Of a stretch of 64,000 nucleotides of DNA, positions 25,870 to 33,889 are shown piece after piece. Origin of the DNA: Halodesulfovibrio marinisediminis DSM 17456 (GTDB taxonomy: Bacteria > Desulfobacterota > Desulfovibrionia > Desulfovibrionales > Desulfovibrionaceae); assembly GCF_900129975.1 (NCBI RefSeq), contig NZ_FSRG01000005.1, forward strand, positions 372,001-436,000, read 5' to 3'. Position 1 is the stretch's first letter; the number at the start of each line of letters is the position of its first letter. A program made the translations under genes and the position numbers. The notes beneath the pieces were generated by a model. The model made no database searches. It was not told where the DNA came from and was given only the letters and a program-made list of their open reading frames with translations.

Positions 25870-27495
25870 CTACTCCTGATGGTCTTCAAGTGCGGACTGC
25901 ACAAGCTGGAAAATATGATTCGTGTCGAGTGGCTTATGTGTCAGTGTCAGCACGCCAGCACCGAGAGCTAGTTCGTTTGTAATCGGGTCTGTCGGGTCTG
26001 CACATAAGACAAGACGTGCTGCCGGATGCACTCCGAGTAAGATGCGGGCAAATTCCAGCCCGTTCATTTGCGGCATGGCAAACGTTGAAACAATCAGGTC
26101 AAACGTATCCGGTGATTCTAGGAAGAGTCGCAGGGCTTCTACACTGCCGGAAACAGCTTCAATACGGTAACCCAGAGGAACAAGTAGGCTTCGCCACTTT
26201 CGGATTTCCTGTTCTTCCGGTGACACAAGCAGGATGCGTTCGCTTCCTAGTCTTGGTGATGGTGCAAGAGGGCGTGACTGATCAACTTCCTGATCATGGA
26301 ATGGGATATACAGGCAGAATGTGGAGCCGAGTCCTTCTTCAGATAAAACAGTAATACCTCCGTCGTGTGCTCGTGCGATGCCATGGGCAACAGCAAGGCC
26401 AAGTCCCTGCGCCCCGTCGCAACTACGGGTAGTGAAGAATGGATCAAAAATTCGTGGGAGTAACTGCTCTGGTATGCCTACGCCAGTGTCTTGTACGGTG
26501 ATGCGTAAGTATTTGCCTGGAATAAGGTCGGCACGGAATGCGCCAGTGCGTTCATCAAACTCAACTTCTGCCATACGTACGGTAATTTTACCGTTCTCGT
26601 TAATTGAGAGAAGCGCATTTTCAAGGAGATTGTCGATAATCTGTCGAATTTGTCCAGCGTCTGCCAAAACTGTACGGTTGTTGGCGCTGAGTTCTTCCAA
26701 GAGCTCAACGTGTTCAGGCAGAGTAGAGCGAAAATCGCTGACAGCTTCATCCAGCACTGGCTGTAAGGTGGTCAGGCGCATTTCTCCCTGACCTTGTCTG
26801 CTGATAGTTTGAAATTGTTTGATGAGTGCCATAGCGCTATTTGCAGCACCAAGAATTGTGTTCAGGTTACTTTGAACCTGATCATTACCGGAACTTTTTT
26901 TGAGCGCGGATTCAGTACTGCTGACTATAGGCCGGATAAGTGTGCTGAAGTCGGACGCAATGCCGCCAGCTAGAATGCCAATAGCCTCCATGCGCTGGGA
27001 TTGACGAATCTGTTCGTCAATAATCGCTTGTTCAGTTTCAGCATCCTTACGTTCGGTAATGTCTACAAGGGTTCCTTCATAGTATTTGATAGACCCTTTG
27101 ACAGTGTACACAGTGCGGGCGTTGATGAGTACCCACATGAGCAGGCCGTCCCGTCTGCGAAATTGCATTTCGAAATTTTTTACTTCGCCCTTTGTCTTCA
27201 GGTCTGTCAGCAGGTCTAAAAATCTGCCTGCATCAAGGGTGACTTTCTCTTGATCAAGGGGGAAGTTGCGGAGCATTTCTCCGGGAGAAGCGTAGCCGAA
27301 AATCTTAGCTAATGCAGGATTGACTAATAGAAAACGACCATTACGCGCTTTGCGGAACATTCCCTCGACTGCATTATCAAAAAAACTGCGCACGTCAATT
27401 TCGTCCTTCTGGGAAGGACGGACGTGGATTTGACGGGGAGATTTGTTGGAAGCAGATGTAGACATAGGCGCACAATACGCACCCTGCAAGCACAT
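25870..27495 (-). CDS. Hybrid histidine-kinase-like protein lacking phospho-His and phospho-Asp
   Basis: The 541 residues comprise a PAS domain (about 35-155), a dimerisation helix, an HATPase domain and a C-terminal receiver (about 415-540). The H-box reads MEAIGILAGGIASDFSTL, with Ser181 where the phospho-His belongs (TCC at 26953-26955). The HATPase motifs are intact: DNLLENA, DTGVGIP, FDPFFTTR, GLGLAV. The receiver reads IVSTFAMPQMNG, with Thr471 in place of Asp, and its acidic pocket is altered (VSPEEQ). It may act as an ATP- or ligand-responsive scaffold. An inner ATG at 27465 is another possible start; no Shine-Dalgarno decides. Confidence 0.9.
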   Translation of the reverse strand: MCLQGAYCAPMSTSASNKSPRQIHVRPSQKDEIDVRSFFDNAVEGMFRKARNGRFLLVNPALAKIFGYASPGEMLRNFPLDQEKVTLDAGRFLDLLTDLKTKGEVKNFEMQFRRRDGLLMWVLINARTVYTVKGSIKYYEGTLVDITERKDAETEQAIIDEQIRQSQRMEAIGILAGGIASDFSTLIRPIVSSTESALKKSSGNDQVQSNLNTILGAANSAMALIKQFQTISRQGQGEMRLTTLQPVLDEAVSDFRSTLPEHVELLEELSANNRTVLADAGQIRQIIDNLLENALLSINENGKITVRMAEVEFDERTGAFRADLIPGKYLRITVQDTGVGIPEQLLPRIFDPFFTTRSCDGAQGLGLAVAHGIARAHDGGITVLSEEGLGSTFCLYIPFHDQEVDQSRPLAPSPRLGSERILLVSPEEQEIRKWRSLLVPLGYRIEAVSGSVEALRLFLESPDTFDLIVSTFAMPQMNGLEFARILLGVHPAARLVLCADPTDPITNELALGAGVLTLTHKPLDTNHIFQLVQSALEDHQE

Positions 27496-27517
27496 GGCAA
27501 TGGCGTTCTTGCGCGGT

Positions 27518-28351
27518 TTATGGCCGGTCTATGATCACTCCTGCGTAACCTACAACTTGTGAAAGATCTCCGGTAACAGCACCGGAAGAAGTATATTCAA
27601 GAATATCAGCGCGTGTGGCACCAACGGCTTCGCAGGCAATTAGTCCTACAGTCATTGGGAGCACGCCGCACATGCTTATGTTGTTGTGCGCAACAGCATT
27701 GAGTAGTCCTTGAGGGTCCACTGTCTGCACATACGATAGCGCAAGTGTATCCAGCTTTTTAGCAGCCTCAGCAGAAATATAGTGACTCATATCAGAGCTG
27801 ACTACGATGGAGCTGTCTGAATCGTGTTTTAATGCTCCGCCGAGAATGGCCCCTATAAGCGCAAGTGTTTCCTGGTTGTGTGTAGCAATGGAGATAGGAA
27901 CAATAGTTGCTTCTGGGTTGGCAACTTGGATGAAGGGGAGAAGTACTTCCAGAGAATGTTCGTTGGCGTGGGCGAGAGTATCAGCCTCGAATAACGAGCC
28001 GGCAGCGAGGAGTTTGTTTCTGGCTTCAATATTTACAGGCACAACTCCAAGAGGTGTTTCCCAATCGCCGCCACTCCAAACTGAAACAGGAGCTCCCCGG
28101 CCCGTGTGGTTCGGGCCGAGGAGATAGATTGTATTACTAAGATTGCATGAGCCGAAAGTGTATCCGGCAGTATTTCCGGAGTACATGTATCCAGCGTGGG
28201 GTGACATCGCGAGAAGAGTTGGCGCAGTCCGCTTAGTTCCGCGTTGAAGTAATGCCTCTACCTCTGCTCTTAGCTGTTGCGGGTTTGCAGTATAGAATTG
28301 GCCTGCAACAACAGGTAACCGTCTTTCAGCGGTGGTATCTGCAGTCTTCAT
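27518..28351 (-). CDS. AmmeMemoRadiSam system protein B (Memo family)
   Basis: The 277-residue Memo-like protein shows SPHAGYMYSG, LLGPNHTGRG, HANEHSLEVLLPF and SSDMSHY, the conserved His/Asp/Cys-type residues of the family. Memo proteins bind metal and resemble aromatic-ring dioxygenases. The bacterial AmmeMemoRadiSam set normally includes an AMMECR1 protein and a radical SAM enzyme, neither of which is adjacent here. It lies between the TPR protein and the kinase-like gene (45 and 22 nt gaps), so it belongs to this signalling operon. Confidence 0.9.
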   Translation of the reverse strand: MKTADTTAERRLPVVAGQFYTANPQQLRAEVEALLQRGTKRTAPTLLAMSPHAGYMYSGNTAGYTFGSCNLSNTIYLLGPNHTGRGAPVSVWSGGDWETPLGVVPVNIEARNKLLAAGSLFEADTLAHANEHSLEVLLPFIQVANPEATIVPISIATHNQETLALIGAILGGALKHDSDSSIVVSSDMSHYISAEAAKKLDTLALSYVQTVDPQGLLNAVAHNNISMCGVLPMTVGLIACEAVGATRADILEYTSSGAVTGDLSQVVGYAGVIIDRP

Positions 28352-28396
28352 AGATGCTTCCCCTTAGAACATGTTTTTATTTTTTAACTTTAGCTT

Positions 28397-31282
28397 TTAC
28401 AGGCTTCCTGTTGGGGAGAATGAGGATGCATCTTTTGACAGATTTTGTGTTGTCAGGTCAGATGTTGCCATTCTTCCGTACAACGATTTCGGATCGGCTG
28501 CTACCAACTGGCTGAGAATGTCTTTCCATTTTTTGATATCACCGGTCTTCTTATAGAGTGAAGCAATTCTGTAACGCATTGCAGGATACCCCGGATCATT
28601 TTCCGGTACAGCCTGTGCCAGTTCTCGAGCCCATTCCAGAGCTTCTTCAGATCGACCGGTACGTTCTGTAATATCCATTAGTGAGTTCAGCAGGTCTCTT
28701 ATTTTTTCATTATCCGCTTTTTCAGGATCTTTTGCAGCAAGTTCTTTAAATGTTCGGAGAGAAGTAATGCCGAGCTTGTAAGCTGGCTCAAACTCTTCAC
28801 GTCGTTCAGCATCACGTGAAAGGAAGTAGTTGATATAGGCTTCCTTCGCGCGCGGCATATCTTCAACGCTCTTCAATCGTGTCCATAAGTCAACAGCCTT
28901 ATCTGACTGATCGAGATTTTCGTGCGCTAGAGCTACTGCGTAATCAAGTTGGTTTTTACTTTCGTCATTCAACTCCCACAGCTCTACACGGCGTGCAAGT
29001 TCGATAATATCGTTCCAGCGTTCGTTGTCCACATATACTGAGAGGGCAAGGCTTAAGCCCATCTCTGAATATTCAGGAATTTTGAGCTGCTGGAAGAATG
29101 GGTCGAGAACTTCCAACGCATTGGAAGGCTTGTTCTTTTTCCACATGGAAAGGGCAAGCGCTACGCGGCTTTCAGGAGTAAGTTTCGGTTCCTGATTGTG
29201 CACGATCGGGAAGTCGTCCCAAATCTGGAGAATCTTCTCGTAGTTTTCTTCTTTAATATTGTTGGCAGTCAATACGCTGAATGAGCGCATGGCCACTTCT
29301 TTTACTCTTGGAATAAGCTCGTGGTTCGGGTGTTTTTCCATGAAGGAAGAAGCCGTGGCCAGAGCTTCCGGATGCTGGTTGTTCCACAGGTACCAGATTG
29401 CTTTTTTCAATCGTGCCAGTGGAGCCAGACGGCTTTGCGGGTATTCCTCGATAATCTTGGAGTAGATTTCAAGTGGCTTTAAGCTGTACGGCTTGTCGAA
29501 CACTGAGAACATGTCTGAAATGGTCGGAGTATCGTATTTGCCTTCTTCTGCAAGACGCATGAGCGATACCAGGCCGCCATCACGGCTAGGGAATTTGCGT
29601 ACTGCTTCTTCGTAAATTTCACGGGCAGCATCAAACTCTTCTGTTTCAAGGTAGATGTCACCAAGACGGGCAAGAACCATGTCAGCATCATCACCATCAG
29701 GATCAATGTTGTAGTATGTCCAGTAGTGCATACGGGCTTCGTCTGATTTACCAAGACGATACGCAACGTCACCCATCTGGCTCAGGAACGGTGGGTAGTC
29801 GAGGTAGAAGCGAGGCCAGCGTTTTCCAACATAGTCAACAATCTGGTATGCCTGATCGTAGTAGGCAAGCTGGTATAAGGACCTTGCAAGTCCGACACCG
29901 GCTTCGCGTACGAACTTAGTGTCCGGATATTTCTGAACGATGTACTGGAAGTTATCCGCTGCTTTCTGCCATTCTTTTTCTTTAAAGTAGTGCTCACCCC
30001 AGTAGTAGTACGTTGCAGGAATGAGGTCATCTTTAGGGTGGTTGCGGCGCAGAATATTGAAGTATGCTCCTGCTTCACGCACGTTACCAATCTTTAAGTT
30101 TGTGTAGCCGAGTCGCAGCAGGTGGCTCGGGACTTTTGGACTTTTGAGGTCGAAGTTCATTGCTTCTGTTGTTGCGGCAATAATACTTTCGTAGTTGTTT
30201 GTAAGGTTATTTTTGCCCATTGCATACTGAGTATCCGCAATGCCGTTAAGCACTTCGTTACGCTGCTTTTTAGTCAACGTCGGAATACGCTTGAGTTCTT
30301 TGTAAGAATCCAAAGCTTCATCGTACACGCCGTTATTCAGGGCCATTTTAGCTAATTTGAGAAGGTGGTCAGGACTTGGTGGCGGTGCCACTTCGTTCCC
30401 GTTTTTGTCTACCCACACAATTTTGGTTTGTTCATCAGAGCTGACAATTTTTTCCAGCTTTTGCTCAGGGACAGAAACATTGCCAACATGTGGCATAGGT
30501 TCTTTCATTGCAGCCTGACTATTCTTTTGAACAGGTTTTGGCTGTGCAATGTTTGCCTGAGGAGAATTTTTCTGTGTTGCAACAGGTGTGTTTGCTGGAA
30601 CAGATTGTGCTGGTGAAGCCGCTGTAGGCTGAGTGACCCATGATTCAGGCCCGCCTTTGTTTACGCGACTTCTGAATGCATTATCAGCAGTGAAAAATGG
30701 TTGTTTTCCATTTTTACGGTGAGGTGCTGCCTTGATGCGGGATTGAGTTGGCTGCTCATTGATAGCAGGAGATGTTGCTTGCGCAGGCTGCACGACAGGT
30801 GCCGGTTTTTTGGCAACAGTTTTTTTAGCAGGTTGCTTTTTCGTTGATGCTTTTTTCTTGGATGTAGCAGGAGTAAAAGTACCCTTACGATCCGGATAAA
30901 TATCAAACGCAATTTTGTTGGTATCGGCCCTAGAAGTTTTGACACGGAATCCATTGAGCTTAGTACGGATGCGCAATGTTTTACCTGCATCTTTAGGAGC
31001 AGCTAGAAATTGGGCTGAGTTGATACGTCGCCCGTTTTTAATGGGCTTAAGCGATTTGACAGCCTGCTTTTTTTGAGGCGTGACAAAGGTAAGCTCATTT
31101 TTACCTGTACGGGTGAGCGTAAAGTTTTTGACTGGGGAATCAAACGCAATAACAAGGCGTTCAAACTTTGGATGTTTGCCCCAATACCAAGATGCAGCCT
31201 GTGTTTCTGCGGGTAATGCAACCGACAGAGATCCTACCACCACTATGAGCCAGATAAGTCTGGAACTAATATGTTTTATCAC
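28397..31282 (-). CDS. Large exported TPR-repeat protein
   Basis: The GTG at 31282 (preceded by GAGATA) gives 961 residues starting with a signal anchor or signal peptide (MIKHISSRLIWLIVVVG..., ending near TQA/AS). A TTG at 31351 would add 23 residues. A beta-rich AMIN-like region (about 35-130) is followed by a Lys/Pro/Ala linker (about 135-295) and many TPR-type helices (about 305-940), for example YYWGEHYFKEKEWQKAADNF. It probably scaffolds an envelope complex. It is followed by the Memo, kinase-like and sigma-54 activator genes. Confidence 0.85.
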   Translation of the reverse strand: MIKHISSRLIWLIVVVGSLSVALPAETQAASWYWGKHPKFERLVIAFDSPVKNFTLTRTGKNELTFVTPQKKQAVKSLKPIKNGRRINSAQFLAAPKDAGKTLRIRTKLNGFRVKTSRADTNKIAFDIYPDRKGTFTPATSKKKASTKKQPAKKTVAKKPAPVVQPAQATSPAINEQPTQSRIKAAPHRKNGKQPFFTADNAFRSRVNKGGPESWVTQPTAASPAQSVPANTPVATQKNSPQANIAQPKPVQKNSQAAMKEPMPHVGNVSVPEQKLEKIVSSDEQTKIVWVDKNGNEVAPPPSPDHLLKLAKMALNNGVYDEALDSYKELKRIPTLTKKQRNEVLNGIADTQYAMGKNNLTNNYESIIAATTEAMNFDLKSPKVPSHLLRLGYTNLKIGNVREAGAYFNILRRNHPKDDLIPATYYYWGEHYFKEKEWQKAADNFQYIVQKYPDTKFVREAGVGLARSLYQLAYYDQAYQIVDYVGKRWPRFYLDYPPFLSQMGDVAYRLGKSDEARMHYWTYYNIDPDGDDADMVLARLGDIYLETEEFDAAREIYEEAVRKFPSRDGGLVSLMRLAEEGKYDTPTISDMFSVFDKPYSLKPLEIYSKIIEEYPQSRLAPLARLKKAIWYLWNNQHPEALATASSFMEKHPNHELIPRVKEVAMRSFSVLTANNIKEENYEKILQIWDDFPIVHNQEPKLTPESRVALALSMWKKNKPSNALEVLDPFFQQLKIPEYSEMGLSLALSVYVDNERWNDIIELARRVELWELNDESKNQLDYAVALAHENLDQSDKAVDLWTRLKSVEDMPRAKEAYINYFLSRDAERREEFEPAYKLGITSLRTFKELAAKDPEKADNEKIRDLLNSLMDITERTGRSEEALEWARELAQAVPENDPGYPAMRYRIASLYKKTGDIKKWKDILSQLVAADPKSLYGRMATSDLTTQNLSKDASSFSPTGSL

Positions 31283-31375
31283 AGCTATCTCATTGCAATT
31301 AATGTGCAAGAAACGGACGCAATGCACCCCTGAAAGTCCAATGCAATACAAAATGTATTGTAGTGCCTAAGATAA

Positions 31376-32401
31376 TTAGTCAATTTTTTTCTTTTTGAGC
31401 TTTTCGATAAGCGTGGTGCGTTTGACACCCAATATTTCGGCAGCCTGGTTTTTAACACCGTTTGCTTGCTGCAGGGCTTCCAACAATAGTTTTTCTTCGA
31501 CAGTGTCAAGAAAGTCTTTAAGTGGAAGTTTTTGCTCGTTTAGATCCTGAATACAAGGCCAGCGGAATCCTTCCTGTTGTGATCGAATAGGTTCCAGAGC
31601 AACAGGTTCTGGAAGTTCTTCGATAACCCCTACCTGATCGAGAATTTTGCGAGGGAGATCAGCTGGAGAAATGCAATTGGAATCGCAAAGAATTGTCATG
31701 CGTTCCATAAAGTTTTCCAGTTCGCGGACGTTACCAGGCCAGCTGTAGGCAGCGAGAATTTTACGAGTGTCAGGAGATAGCGTAAGCCGTGGTCGTTGCT
31801 GTTTTTCGCTGAATTTTTGTAAAAAATGCTCGCACAGAAGCAGAATATCACCACCGCGCTCCCGAAGAGCAGGCAACTGAAGAGGAATAACGTTCAGGCG
31901 GTAGTAAAGATCTTCTCTAAACCGTCCTGCTGCAACCTCAGCTTCCAGATCGCGGTTTGTTGCTGCAACAATGCGTACGTCAACATTTTTTATTGATGAT
32001 CCGCCAACACGTTCAATTTCTTTTTCCTGAAGAACGCGCAAAATTTTAACCTGAAGAGTCAGGTCCATTTCGCCTATTTCATCAAGAAAGATAGTGCCGC
32101 CGTCTGCTAGTTCAAAACGGCCGGGACGTGAACGTATAGCGTGAGTGAACGCGCCTTTTTCATGGCCGAAGAGTTCGGATTCAAGAAGGTCACGTGGGAT
32201 TGCACCGCAGTTGATGGGAACAAATGGTGCGTCTTTTCGAGTGCTGTTTGCATGTAGGGAACGTACTAGTAATTCTTTACCAGTGCCAGATTCACCTGTG
32301 ACAAGTACTGTACTATCCGTTGGGGCAACTTTGGCGAGAACGCTGAAGACATCCTGCATAACAGATGATTGTCCAATCGTTCCAAGTTTGTTCAGGCTCA
32401 T
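31376..32401 (-). CDS. Sigma-54 activator without a receiver domain, GAFTHA variant
   Basis: The 341-residue protein has only the AAA+ domain (Walker A GESGTGKE at 36-43, Walker [12 protein letters not shown]) and a C-terminal Fis-type helix-turn-helix ([20 protein letters not shown]). The sequence style, with [13 protein letters not shown] and RTTLIEKL, resembles FleQ/FlrA. The sigma-54-contact loop reads GAFTHA (83-88), with His87 where Gly is usual, confirmed at codon level. It lacks an input domain, so control may be by level or partner protein. It leads the minus-strand unit, 93 nt before the TPR gene. Confidence 0.92.
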   Translation of the reverse strand: MSLNKLGTIGQSSVMQDVFSVLAKVAPTDSTVLVTGESGTGKELLVRSLHANSTRKDAPFVPINCGAIPRDLLESELFGHEKGAFTHAIRSRPGRFELADGGTIFLDEIGEMDLTLQVKILRVLQEKEIERVGGSSIKNVDVRIVAATNRDLEAEVAAGRFREDLYYRLNVIPLQLPALRERGGDILLLCEHFLQKFSEKQQRPRLTLSPDTRKILAAYSWPGNVRELENFMERMTILCDSNCISPADLPRKILDQVGVIEELPEPVALEPIRSQQEGFRWPCIQDLNEQKLPLKDFLDTVEEKLLLEALQQANGVKNQAAEILGVKRTTLIEKLKKKKID

Positions 32402-33109
32402 TTCCTCTCCGAATTGATTACGTCCCCCCTGCTAACGCATCCCCTTAAGCCTAATGACTGTCAAGTTTATGACGTTTAGTCAATAGAAAACTTCCTAACG
32501 TATATAGAGCCTTACCTTATTTGAAAATGACATTAAGGCAAGTTTTTTGTTGTACTAGCGGTAAATTAATTTGAAGTTTAGTGTTGTATTTTGTTTTCAT
32601 AAACAAGAAAGTATACAAAAGAATATATTGAGAATGAAAAAAAATTATTTTTGAGCTTTTTATCAATGTGAAAAACTGAAAAAAAGAAAAAGAAATATAG
32701 AAGAACAAAAAGAAATGCTTATTTAAACTACATATTTTCACTGAATTGTAGTGTATAAGAGTTTTATGTGTATAATTTGCTGTATAACTTATTTTTTTAG
32801 TAGTATTTTAGATGGACTCTAAAATAGAACAAAAAACGTTTAGTTTTGTTGATTGAAAAGTTGTATTTATACAAAAATATATTTTTTTTAATACAACATT
32901 TTTCAATGTGTCTGTTGCTTACTTGTATTTATCTATTTAACTTATGATGGTTTTATGGAGTTGTGGTTGGATAAAGTGAAATGATATTGGTGTGTTGTTT
33001 GTTTGTCTTCATGGTTGGGATATGTATGTTGTATTGTGGTTACGTTGACAGCAGTTCGAAGGAATGTATACTTTTCTGAAAACAATTCGATAATGTCGAG
33101 GAATAGGTT
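32402..33109. other. Very AT-rich divergent intergenic region
   Basis: About 700 bases separate the sigma-54 activator from iclR, and 32500-33000 is far richer in A/T than anything else in the window, with long A- and T-runs. No convincing gene is present; the 74-codon frame at 32517-32741 is low-complexity Phe/Leu/Lys. The region must hold both divergent promoters and could be a nucleoid-protein-bound or acquired segment. Confidence 0.55.
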
Positions 33110-33889
33110 ATGTCCCAACAATCTATAGAACGTGCAACCCGAGTACTTGGGTTGTTTACATTTGAACGGCCAAGCTGGCGTGTGAGTGACATTGCGAAGA
33201 CACTTGATCTTGCAATCGGCACCACACACGGCATTGTAAAAGCCTTGGCTAACAGTGATTATCTTGCGCAGGATCCTGCGACTAAAGAATATAAATTAGG
33301 TTTGAAACTTATGGAGCTTGGTTCGTTGCAGTCTGCCACGTACGAGCTCAATCGTAAATCTGCCACTCCGATTACCTACCTTGCTCAACATACTGATACG
33401 ATTGGCAGGGTTGGCGTGTTGTACCATAATGCAATTTTAACAACATTAAGTACTGATCATCAGGAATGGCATCCTTCATCATATATCGGTCCTACAGTTC
33501 CTGCATATTGTACTGGCATGGGCAGGGCAATTTTGTCACAGCTGCCAATGCGGGAGCTTGTGGAACATCTGGCAACCGTTCAGTTATTGCCATACACCCC
33601 GAAAACGTTGACTGACCCTGTTGAGTTGCATGAAGAAATCAGCGCAACCCGTGAGCGCGGTTATTCATTGGTTTTCGGTGAAACTCTTATTCATTTAAAT
33701 ACAATCGGCGCACCCGTTTGGGGGGCAGAAGGTAAGGTCATTGGTGCAATCAGCGTAAGCGGCACAAATGATGTTATTGGCCCTGAAACAGATATTGTAG
33801 GTTTTGCAAACCGGCTCATGGACGTTGCATCAGAGATTTCTGTGCAGATGGGCTATAGAGCGCAGCCAAAATTTGTGGATGAAACATAA
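33110..33889 (+). CDS. IclR family transcriptional regulator
   Basis: The 259-residue protein has an N-terminal winged helix (RATRVLGLFTFERPSWRVSD, LDLAIGTTHGIVKALANSDY) and the IclR effector domain with AYCTGMGRAIL and GAPVWGAEGKVIGAISVSG. Its stop overlaps the ATG of the acyl-CoA synthetase gene (TAATG), so it most likely senses a substrate or product of that enzyme. The ATG follows GAGGAATAGGTT. Confidence 0.94.
   Translation: MSQQSIERATRVLGLFTFERPSWRVSDIAKTLDLAIGTTHGIVKALANSDYLAQDPATKEYKLGLKLMELGSLQSATYELNRKSATPITYLAQHTDTIGRVGVLYHNAILTTLSTDHQEWHPSSYIGPTVPAYCTGMGRAILSQLPMRELVEHLATVQLLPYTPKTLTDPVELHEEISATRERGYSLVFGETLIHLNTIGAPVWGAEGKVIGAISVSGTNDVIGPETDIVGFANRLMDVASEISVQMGYRAQPKFVDET

Noticed and set aside
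32517-32741. A 74-codon frame in the AT-rich spacer
   Set aside because: Phe/Lys/Ile-rich composition follows from base content alone.
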